A stretch of 64,000 nucleotides of DNA, from contig CM042091.1 of assembly GCA_023512835.1 (NCBI GenBank), forward strand, positions 46,276,284-46,340,283, read 5' to 3'. Below are positions 24,101 through 36,100 of the stretch, piece after piece. The notes beneath the pieces are model-generated. The model saw only the letters and a program-made list of their open reading frames with translations, was not told where the DNA came from and did not search any database. Made by a program: the position numbers and the translations under genes. Every line of letters begins with the position of its first letter. The stretch's first letter is position 1. The DNA is from Taxillus chinensis (lineage: Eukaryota; Streptophyta; Magnoliopsida; Santalales; Loranthaceae).

Positions 24101-27100
24101 ACGGTAGCAATAAAGAACCTATTGTGGAGGTATTTTTTTTCACTTTTTAGCTAAATTTAATTAATATTTAGTCTTTTATGAGTGCTCTTAGAATCCAAGA
24201 TATCATTTGAAGTGGGAGCTATAGGCGAAGAGATATGTATCTTAGTTAGAATTTGTGTTGACATATATAATTTTACATTGGAAGTTGTTTGAGATTGCAA
24301 TTACTTAATAAGATCTTATGATGCTCATTTTCATTTGGTTTTGGGATGAAGTCATACCAACTTTAATATGCATCAAAGTAGGTTATATTTCACGCCTCCT
24401 AATATTGTTCACGTGTTCGACTTAATGATAAGTCACTTGTGAGGAGGCATATAGATTTATAATTTCACATCGGGAGTTGTCTAATCTTGCAATTAGTTAA
24501 TAAGATCATGCAGTCACCCCATTCGTTGCCAATTAGTTTTAGGATAGTGTCTTGCAGATTTAACAAGTACTATATGATCAATCACGGAAGAATCTTCCAA
24601 TGACATAGTAGTATCATTAAGATGAGAATTGGAGTTAAGTGTAACATGTTTTCAAGTTGGCTTTTCACTCTCACTTGATTAAGCTTGCATAGATTAGGAG
24701 CATCTAAAGATTCTCCCTTACCTATGATAGCCGAATCCTCTCTCTTTCCCGAAATTTATATATTTTTTTTCATCTAAACATAGTTGTTCATCTTCCTTAC
24801 TATTAAGCTCTCTTGGAAGAAGAACAAAAGATACATCTTTATAGGATATTTGTTCACAAAATTGAACATCCATAGATACGTAATATTTACCTATAGAGGA
24901 TAAAAACATTTACGACCCTTTTGAGAATTCGATTAATCTAAAAACACACATTTTAGAACACAAGAGTCAAGTTTATCCCTATGGAGTTGTTTATATAAAT
25001 ATAAGACAATAAAATTTTTTAGGGCAAATGTTAACAGGCGAAGGAATATGGTGGAAGCGTGATAACATCGTGAAAAGAGTTTGATAGTCAATGATACGAG
25101 CAGACATTTGATTGATAAGATAGACAACACTCATGATAGTATCGCCTCAAAAATGTCTAGGGAGATGCATAATAAAACATAAAATTGGGGCTACCTTTAG
25201 GAGATGTTAATTTTTATCTTCCGATATATTATTCTGTTGTGTTGCATAGACACATGTTGTCTCGATATAAGATGCAATGTTTTATATAGAAATCAATTGG
25301 AGTTTGATTTACAAACTCATGATCATTGTTAGAATAAAATACCTTAACTGGGGTATAAAATTGTATGACAATCATTTGATAGGTATGGAGAATGATATGG
25401 ATAATATTACCTTTAGATTTTATCATATAAATTCAACTTACCTAGTATAATCATCAATAAAGGATGCAAAATAGTTATGTCCAAAAGCAATAGCAGAAAA
25501 GGACCCCAAATATCATTGTGAACACTGGAAAAATAAATAGAATTTTTATTGAAATTTATTTAAAATGATTTACAAAAATTTTTATTATTAATGTATTATT
25601 TACACTTTAAACTAGAAATAGAAATATTAAAAAGTTACTAAGAAAATAAGTATTCTAAATAGTAAAACAAAATGATAATGCCATTAAGGTGTTTTTTTTC
25701 TTTTGTCAAGTGTCTCATTTTTGTTTTGGAATCTCTAACTAGACTCATATTTCAATGTTCTTGCTTCCTTCAAGTAATATACCCCTTCACTCTACCCACC
25801 CATGCACACGGAGTAGAGAGTAATAAAGAAGAAATACTACTCATGATTGATAGCTCCATAATCAGCAACTCAAGTGTTGCTAGTAGAGCAAAGTAATGTT
25901 TATTTAGAATCACACTCTTGGGGCACTCATACCAAAGCACAAGATGGAGGAAGAGGAACTATGAAAGGGTGTTCTTCTAAATGTAGGATTGGTTTGAGGT
26001 ATATCCACTTTAGGCTTTTTCGAAATTAGCGAAGCTCTTGGGTAGCGACTTCCTTCGTTATCTTGGTCTTTAGCAAGAATGACGACTTTAGCTCTTCCCT
26101 CATCTTTGTTGTTTAAGCTACTTGGTGTAGCCATTTGGAACCTTCTCGTCCTCTCTAAACTTGCGAAGGCCAAGTTTATGCCAAATCACATAGGAACACC
26201 ATATACGACCAAATCACATGTCACATCAAAGAATGCCCAATAATTAAAAATTGACCACCAACCTAAAACCCCAAAACATTGCTTGAGAACTTCATGAGAC
26301 CAGTACCCAAAAAACATTCAAGGCTAGCTTGCCGAAAATTCTATGTGAACAGAAAAAAAAAGGGATAGAGGGATTGAGTAAGGTTGTCAATTGAGCGACT
26401 TGTGACAATTGCTGCATGTGAGGCTGAGAGACAATGATTGTTGACATCATATGGTGACTTTGCAGCAGTAATAGTCGGTGGTAGCACATGACGAGCAATT
26501 GTGATAACAGTGACATGCTGGTTCATGACACGCAATAGTTTTCCTATGATTCTGATCTGGGTAAGTTACTGTAGCAGTCGTAAGCTAGGGAATGATTCCT
26601 TGTAGGGTAGCAGTAGTAGTTGTGAGCGAGGGCATGATGTTTTTGGTGGGGTTGCGATTTGGGGCATATGATAGTTTGTCCACTCAAGGGGAAGAACCAA
26701 ATGAGAGAGGCTCTTGCAAAGTTTGTGGCGGATGCGAATGCAATGTTATAGTACTTGACACAGAGAGGAGAAGTGAGTGAGTTGTGGTAGAGAAGTGAAG
26801 TTGTTTGTCCACACAATGGGAGGACCCAATACAAAATATTAAGGGTGTGATAGCTAGTAAATTTTTTATTAGGATTAGGGCAAAATATTTTCTATTTTGT
26901 TGTAATCCTAAGCTAAATGATTGAGTTACCCCTGAATAAGAAGATAATGTGATCTAATTGAGTGCTTAACGTAAAGTACAAGTCAGATGAGATAGTTTAA
27001 AAATACAAAGTTAGATGGCTTGGCAAAGGTTACTTAGACGTATGATATTGACTAGACTGGCCATTACAACATTTTGATATGGAGAATGATATTTTTCTTG

Positions 27101-30100
27101 ATGATTTGATGGAGGCAGCGTATCCAGATCCTCCTCCAGTTTTTACACTAAAATATTCAAAGGTATTCAAGCTGAAAAAGACTTTATATGGTTTAAAATA
27201 GCTATCAAGAGTTTTATTTGATCGGTTGAGCCACTTAATGCAGGCATATGGTTTTAAGGAGACTTTGGTTGATTACTCTATTCCATAAATGAGATGGTGA
27301 AGATATTATCTTGCCTATTGTTTATGTTGATGACATGATTGTTACAGATAATAATATAAGTGAGATAATAAAGCTTTAGTGTTGTTTGTTCTATGAGTTT
27401 GAGATATAGGACTTGTGTTTCGATCAAATTCCAACGACCAACGAGAAGTATCAAAAGTTAGGAGAAATATTGATCTATTTAACTCATATTAGGCTTGATA
27501 TATCATATGCAGTTTGTATTGTGAGTTAATTCATGCATAATTCAAGTGATTGATACATAGGTGTTGTGAATTGTATTCTAACATATCTATAAAGTTTTTT
27601 CTAGATAAAAATATTATATTTTCTAAGCATGGACACTTAGATATTATGTTATAAATTGACTCAAACTTTATTGGGGTCTAAATTGGACAGAAAGTCTACT
27701 TTGGGTATGAATCATTTGTGAGTGATAATTTGGTGACTTGGAGAAGTACGAAATAGAAAGTGATTATCTTGTCTCGTGCAGAAGCTGAAGTGATTTTCTT
27801 GTCTAGTGCAGAAGTTGAATTTGTTCATTTCATTTTGCTACTATAGAGCTTACTTGGTTATATTTTTTTAATGAGAATTTAGTTATGACTTTTAAAATCC
27901 TATAATTTTTTTTGGTGATAATACAATTACTATTGAAATTGCTAATAATTTAATATCAAATCAAACATGTTGAACTTGACAAGAATTACATCAAGAATAA
28001 TCTAAATTCAGCTGTAAATGAGATTTCCTACATTAAGCGAGTGGATCAACTAGTTGATATGATGAGTCATGTGGTTATTGGTGTTCCTTTCTATCTGTCT
28101 TTGTTCAAGTTGATTATGGGTGATATCTATATACAAATATGAAAGGTAGAGTTGGAATGTAATTAGCTTTATTTTAGCTGTTTAGTTAGCTATTAGTTTG
28201 AACAACTAAATTGGGTTTTTTTTTGCCTAATGAGGATTTTCTCCATGTATATGTAAGTTTTAATCATTCAATTAAAAAATGAGAAGGAATATCATTCGTT
28301 TTCTTCCATGCTTCTCTACTAACCAGTTGTATAAACTCAAGTTGAGCCACTTGTAGGTGAGATTCAATTTTGAGGGTTATAGTGAATAAGCAAATATATA
28401 TGTTTGTATAAAATTTCAACAGAAAAGCTGCCAAAGTTCTCACTATACTATAGTTTGTGCAAGAATTTTATAATAATTGAATAACTTTCGTTAAATGATT
28501 TAGAAGATTCTTTAGCTTTGCAATTCAAGCTTATATATTATTTAATTATAAATACCTTTAATACCTATGTTAAAAAAATTACATTTAATAGACTGCCCTG
28601 GCCCCCAGGCTCTGATTGATCGTTCTCCACCGCCTAGCTAAATTTTCTGCCATGATCATCATAACCAAGCACTAGTACTCTACTGATAAAAAACCCCTTA
28701 ACTAATTTTGAGGGAATAATTATTGCGCTGGGGGGAGGCAAGTGATTGAGGGGACGAATTAACACTGCTATTGAATGTTGACCAGATGATAATGATGGAT
28801 TTCTCTCATTTGGACAATAGGTATTATATATTTGTATGTAGAGGTGGGTGGATGGGTGAATGAGGAAGTTCTACAGGAAATTGGACGTTGGTTGCAACTA
28901 GTAAGTACAATTATGATTAGGAACTGGAATGACAAAGAATTTCTATTCAGTGTTATCCATGGTACAACATTATAGAACTTCTAATTTAACTGTAGTGGTG
29001 AGCACTATGGTAGCTTGGGTGCTGTTTAGTTGCACATACTGTTGAGCCTCGGAGAATAATCATTGATAGGGCTTTTTCCTGGACCATTATCATGATTTAT
29101 CCTTTTTATTTTTGTTATTGCTTATGAGCTCGTATGATGGTATTATTTTTGAAAACATGATTGTTTTTTAAAACAGTGAGCCCTATAAATTTAAAATTAT
29201 TTATGAGCGATGAAAATTCATCTAAATTCACAGTTTTTAGAAACAATCGTATTTTAAAAAATATTACCAAACGTAGCCTATATGTTTGGTAACTATGTTT
29301 TATAGTCACTCCTCTTTGCCCGCATTTAAAATAACAGTGTTCTATGGAGATCAATTATGGGAGATAACAGGCAATCACGGTTAAATCCCCCAGTTTAAAG
29401 TTATACTTGTTTTCTGTTTTCTATTTTGTGGTTGTAAAATTGTTTATTCAAGTGCTATGTATTTCTTTTTCTTATAACAGTAAGACATACAAATTGTTTA
29501 AGATTTCCTCGACAAACCCATTCTGATTCGTATTTAAATGAAGATGTTTTTGTCTCCAGGGTCATACATGGTGAACTGGTCTCCTAGCCTTCAGACTGCA
29601 GTGTCTGACTTGGTATGTTCCAGTAATTCAGGTTAATGCTGCCCCTCTCCTTTAAATTTATATTTGACATGGACCTTTTTTTGTGCTAAGGAAGTCGAAT
29701 ATTCTGAAGAACCTGGTACTCTATATTACATTAAATATCGTGTTGCTGGAGGTTCCAGGTAACTGCTTTCTATTTATTTAATTTGTTTATATATTGATAA
29801 TTTAATTGGTTTGATATTTAAAAAGGATATGTAAAATTTATTGAGTGGAGGCTTATATTGGTTTGTGTTTGGCACTCTCCTCCCTCTCTCATACTCTTCA
29901 GTCACCCATACTTCTCATTGTTGATTTTAGGTTAGGGATTGAGACTGTCAGGTCACCATATTCTGAATTGAAATTAACTCAGAGATTTGTATCCACTGCC
30001 CATATATGGCTTAGTTTTAGGCTGGTGCATAATACCCCAAATATGTATCTAAATGAGAGATGATTTAATGAATAGACCCTGTTATTTTTTTTTTGTAAAA

Positions 30101-33100
30101 AAAAAAAGTTATTAACGCTATCAAGAAGGTGACAAAGTTATGTCAGGTGACAGAGACAAAACATGCTTAGTGTCGGTAGTACAACGAAGGTTACAATTCA
30201 GTGCAAAAACATGGCCATTGGGATAGCACGCACATGCCACTTTGCTCATCCTCCTGCCCACAGTCTGCTCCAGGCCTCAAGTTTAAGGATCACATGCCAC
30301 TGTTTGTACCCATGGCAAATTCAACAAAGAAAGCACAAACTCCCCTAACTGAGCCACCCAACTACAATGAAAAAGAAGATGATCAATGTGATCGCCCGCA
30401 TTTTTACAAAGCGGGCATCAGCTCACCATTGGAAAAAACCTTCACTGAAGCTGCACCAATGTAAGGACTCCCCAAGCGTCCTCCCAATTGAAAAAACCCA
30501 TTCTAGTTGGGAACTTAGCCCACCAAATGGCATTGCCAGCATGCCCCCCATTGCCTTCCAAGGTTCCCCAATTACTTTGGACCTTGAAGTAGCTTTTGAC
30601 ATAGAAGCCATCCTGCGCTGAAGGTCTCTTCCTCACCTGGTTTTTCTGCCTTCTCACAAGGCTGCCTTCTCACCTGGTGTTTCAAAAAATGCCAAAAATT
30701 CGTCGACTTCCTAATGTTGAGCATTCTGAACAAAATCAACATTCCATCCAACCAAATCCCAAAAAAAAGCAATCGACTCCTTTTGAGATGCTGCCCCATA
30801 AACCACATGGAACGCCACCCTCAAGAGAGCCTGCCAAAAAGGAATAAATTGGCTTCCCTCGGCTTCCATTATACCAACCGGAGGAAGTTCTTTCATCCCT
30901 TCCCTTACATAATCTGCTCCCCTGGCATCCGTTGGAGGACCAAAAGTCCACCCGAATTGTTCCAACCCAACAGTAGATTCAGTAACCCTCTGCCACAAAT
31001 TGGCCCTTTCTACAATGGAGCGCCAATTCCATTTAGTTAGCAAAGCTTCATTAAAGGCCCAAATGGTTTTAATCTCCAACCCTCCTTTCTTCAGTGGCCT
31101 TTGGACAGATGCCCACTTTTCAAAGTGAAATTTATGGCTGTCACCTAAATTGCCCCACAAGAATCTCTGTTGTAAAGATTCCTGCGTCTTGGTCCCCAAA
31201 TTTGGAATGGAAAAAGATGAGATAAAATATATTATGGTTCTGTTTTGATTGGAGTAAAATATTTAACGGAAAACATTTTACAGGAAATCAGATGTTTTGT
31301 ATGCGGTAAATTAAGAGTCAATGTTTTTGTTTTTTGTTTTTCCTTTTTGAATGGAAGATGATTATGTAAAAGAAGGAAAACCGTTATGGATTTTTTTTTT
31401 CAATATAACATTTTGCAAGCCCATCCCGACCTTAGGGCCGCTGAAATATGTGACCTACAACCTGAGAGTAGAATTTTTGACTCGTGTGCATAATAGCTTT
31501 GGTGGTTCTTCTCTATGAGAATTCTGTTGCTCCATTGATCCACAAATCATAAACACTATTGTAAGTTCAATCTTCATTCAAACTTTTGAGATTGATCTTT
31601 GTTTTCTCGGTGTATTTTTCGTTTTTTTTGTTTTGTTTTGTTTTTAGTTGGTGTTTGCTTCTCTGAAATCTTCCCACAATCTGTAGTTTCTCTTCTAGTT
31701 ACAAAAAAGGTCATTGAAGATCTGTTCGAGATTAGAAAATCAAGGTCCAGCTCTTCATCACTAGTTCTTTGTTACTAGCGAGTTTAGTTTTTCTGCTTTG
31801 CTAGGCAGCTTAACGCCGAGGCGGGCGAGGGGCGCCTCAAGGCGCGGCCTCAGCCCGTATTTTCAAACCTTGGGTAGGAGTGGAATGTGCGAGTATTTGA
31901 TAATCGGGAGAGGCCCCCTGCTGAGCTCTTTTGTGTTTTTTTCGTTATTTGGGTGATTGGTTGTATGCGTCGGGCGGGTTGTATTTTTTTCCGTTTGGGA
32001 TGTTGTCAATGTGTGTTCCTTTTGATTGGGTTGCTGTTTTCGCTTTGTAATTTTGCTTTTTTGCGCACTTCTTGTGTGCGATTTACTTCTAATCAATAAA
32101 TTATTCTTACCTATAATTTTTTTTGTTTTTTTGTTTTTTTTTCTAGCGTTAGTAAGACAAAGTCCTTCCCTCACATCAATGCAGCTGTTTTTCTTTAATA
32201 TTGTTTATGAAAAATGACCTTTTGAATTTAGTATTTATTTTCATGCAGCTTATGGCAGTAAGTAATTCTGTACAATGTGCATTTTAATTGATGGTATTGT
32301 TTTTCATTAACAGCCACGTCAATGTTTTTTTTTTTTTTTTTTTTTTGCATGATCGTTTCTCTTTCTTATTACCTGGAAGGAGTGACTATTTGACAATAGC
32401 AACAACTCGGCCAGAGACTCTATTTGGTGATACAGCTATTGCAGTGCATCCGCAGGTACATCACCAGCTCTGTAGTTAGGAAGTGTACCGGAGTGCTTGA
32501 GATCCAAGTGACTAAGTTTTCGCTTAATCTTAGTAAGGAGTCCATAATTTTTTTTTTTCCAGAAAATCCTTTCATCTTAATTTTCAATCTCAAGCATTAC
32601 TATTTTTAAGGCTACAATGGGACAAGAGATATACTTTTCAGTGGAAAATACTTAATGGTTGCTTGCTGTGGATGTTACCACTTAAGAGTTGGGACTGGGG
32701 GACTACTTTTGCTTTACCATAACTCGTGGCAGTCAAATGTTTTTTTACTTTGGAGTTTTAAATAGAAAGTTTCTTTTGCATGACTTCCAACGAAAGGTAA
32801 AATCTTTTAGAAAAGCATTTTCTTCCTTCCTAAGCTAGCCTACATTTGATCTATGATGATTTTGTTCAAGGGCTGAGGTTTGTTCTTTTTGGAATATAAC
32901 TAGACTGTTTACATACGGCTAAACATAAGAAAACTTGATGTGGAATGCAATATGGACATCTAGGAAAGTGTTAAAATTAGTATGTATGCATATCCATACA
33001 TTATCTGCTTTGTTTTTGTTTTGTTGATTCTTAAATGGTGAACAATTGAGATTGTCAATTTGTATATGAAGAGGTTTCAATTAGGCCATCACAAAGTTAT

Positions 33101-36100
33101 TGTCTTATTTGTACATTTCTATAATTGTTTGGAAATAAAAAGAAAATGTTGTCATGATAAAATTGCAATAGAAAGTCTATGTAGGTAATTATTTATTGTA
33201 ATAAGAGCATGATTAGGTCTTTAAAATTTAAATGTTTCATAATTACTGCATTGTGTCCAGTAGTTGCTGGTCGGACTTGAGTTTATTGCAGGTTTCTACA
33301 ATTTAAGATTTCTCTTTATGTTTCTGTTTAAAAAATAAAGCTGTAATCTATCCTAATCACTAGCTGCCTTATTTCCAGCGGGGAACAGTTTTGGAAGCTG
33401 TAATTTTGATCTGATTCATGTATGATCCTTCTTTAAGTTGTTTATTCTGTGTACTGACTCCATCCTTTTCTGGATTGTGGCTAGTACTGAATATTTAGAT
33501 GCAGATCATCAATAGATAGAAATGCAATTTTATTCAGTGCTAGTATCCCTGCAAGAAAGTTGATGAACGATAGCGGCTAAGAGTCCTTTTGACCAAGCCT
33601 GTGATTATTTTGAATCGATTATCTTCCAAATCTCTATCCTGGCTTGTGAGCTATTTTCAAGCTTGCATCAGCCTGTATGTTGGAAGTTCTTTTCAATGGA
33701 CATATTGCTCATGGAATATGCTATTTCCCATAATAAAATCTTTTTATTGGTTCATAATATTAGCCAAACTGTTAGGAGGCTTCAGCAGCTTTAGTGGGAA
33801 AGGCACTTTGATTTATTATTATTTTTTATGGCTCTCTATTGCACAGGATGAACGTTATACAAAGTATCTGGGCTGCTTGGCAATTGTCCCCATGACATTT
33901 GGTCGTCGTGTCCCCATAATCGCTGACAAGGTAAGTCCATGCATTCCTAAACAAGGGCATCAAGGCTGTCGAAACATTTTTCGTGAGGAAAAATGGATTG
34001 ATATTGCTGATTAATGAACAAGTAGAAAATAAATGTTTTAGGTTCTGAGGAAGAATGGAATGATATTTCTGATCAATGAAATGTATACATAAAAAATGCG
34101 ATTTTTTCCTATTCCGCACCCACCAAACGTATTCATCAAACAGTGACAAGTTAAGAATCCTGTGTGGAAAAGGTAAATTAAAATGGGTTATACCATCTAG
34201 CATTAATACCTTTAGCTCATTCTTCATTTTTAAAATCTTGCTTCTCCAAGCCCTCAAATTTTCAGTGGTTCTCCCCCTGCTAAGTGACCCAAATAACAAT
34301 CATGGGCAGTGTGGTAATAAAATCCTTAGCCCTCCCATGCCCCTTAACCCCTTTCCAGGCTTCTAATTCATTGCCCATTGCATATACCTACAATTATTTT
34401 AATGAATAATTAATGTTAATGAATCTAGACGATTCATTAATTGTTTTCACCGCAGCCCAATCATTCCAGTGAAAAAAAATTCATCGTATGGGGCTAAAAC
34501 ACTGCTTCACCTAGAAAACGTCATCCTTGCTTTCCTGCCTTAAAATTTGAATACGTTTAGACGACTGTAAGTAGTGCTTGACTGGTTTTTGGTGAGATTA
34601 AAGACATTTTTGGGGAACGAAACGGGTGGTCAATTCTGGGGTGCTGGCTGAAGATGATTAATGGATAAAAACACATTTAGGATTTTTGAATGCAGAGCAA
34701 CTTTCTACAAAGTTAGAATCATTTTCTTTTCATTCTGTTTTTTACATACTTGAGATTTAATTTTGTTTTGGATTCCTTAAGACGTTTGATTTGTAATACC
34801 AATTTCTCTGCAAGTGATTTATTGTAATTTGTTATTTCGAATTCTACCTTTTTCTATTGAAATTATAAAATTTTGAATAAACTTTATTAGTGATTTCTAT
34901 CTTCTTATGCTATTATCCTTGAATTTGTTAGCTTTATCTTTCGTAAAAGATTTATTTCCCTTGTGTTTACCTTTTATATGATTCAATTTATGTTTATGGA
35001 TTTAGTCTTCACTTTTAAATCTTTGCTTCAAACAAAACAACAAAATCTCATGTTAATGAATCTAGCCAGCAGCTAGTAATCCTTGCCCATTGCATATACC
35101 AACAATTATTTTAGTTTTGTGGAGATCTCCAGACTCTTCTGTTCGCATGGTTGAATTTAAGTCACTCCTTTGGAAACTATCTGAGATTATAGTCTTAGTT
35201 ATTACTTGATGTAGTTCTGCGCTTGGATAGCATTAGTGCTGCTTGATTTTGAACCAGTCAAAATCAGTGGTTTGATAAAATATATGGATGGGCCTTTCTT
35301 GCCAGACTGGTTGGGGGCAGGGCAAGTGGTAGTGGTAGGAGCTGGGTGAAGGGTCTCAACCGAAAGGGGAATACCAGTATGGTTAGGGTTAGTGGTAGTT
35401 GTTTTGATAGGGTTAGGATTAGGGACAGAGGTACTCAAGACTCTCTACGAGGAGCTCGCACTAGAGTCCTCTAGACTTTTCATTTACAACAAATCTGAAA
35501 TTATAATAAATGCCACACAAATGGGTCATACAATTTATATCATAGAATCAAAATACGTCTACAACATATATGCCCATATATATAATAAAATAAAATAAAA
35601 TAAAAATTGATGTTACGAAAAGCACAATTACAACTTACCAGGACTGCTGGTGAGTTGGAATCGGCAGTGGGAAACTGCATGCAGAACCAAATCCAATGTT
35701 AAAGATGTGAATCACCATATCATTGATATGAGTACAAATGGTCAAATTCAAAATCCCTATAGGCTATAGAGATATGCTGGTAAGAATGTAAGATAAGTTT
35801 TCTTAACACTTAGTTCTGAATCGATGATTATTAAGCTAGCATTGGTTCAGAAAAAAAACTGTAGGCTATTGAAGATTGTAAATCACACCAACAATGGAAA
35901 AAACAATTTGGTTGATGCATCAGTACCGTCTGGGAACATAGGAGGAGAGGGATGGGGAGAATGTAGTTTCAAAAATATTCTGTCAACAGCAAGCAAAGCA
36001 GACGAAAACAAACAAGACATCCCTGAAATTGTTGACACTACACTCCCAAATCTGTAACTCTCATGCCTTGACTGGAAGCCACTTGATTGTCTTTTATAAA

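Larger units (their letters stand above)
23093..28308 (+). mobile_element. Degenerate Ty1/copia element with both LTRs, intron 7
   Basis: Similar sequences at 23093-23241 and 28153-28308 (TGGAATGTAATTAG start, TATATGTAAGT, CAAT-GAAGAATGAA blocks) look like LTRs of about 150-156 bp. TGGTATTAGAAC at 23243 is an initiator-Met primer site. Degenerate RT and RNase H lie at 27030-27860. Gag, protease and integrase in this orientation are missing; in their place are a Harbinger-like element, a two-unit repeat and a copia fragment in the opposite orientation. No clear target duplication was found. Confidence 0.75.

Noticed and set aside
26292..26834. Minus-strand frames in intron 7 as a copia gag gene
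   Set aside because: No zinc knuckle or gag motif is visible; left as unassigned DNA.
33589..34014. 141-codon open frame on the + strand
   Set aside because: It is exon 11 of the synthetase read together with intron sequence on both sides; the splice sites at 33847 and 33930 account for the conserved part.
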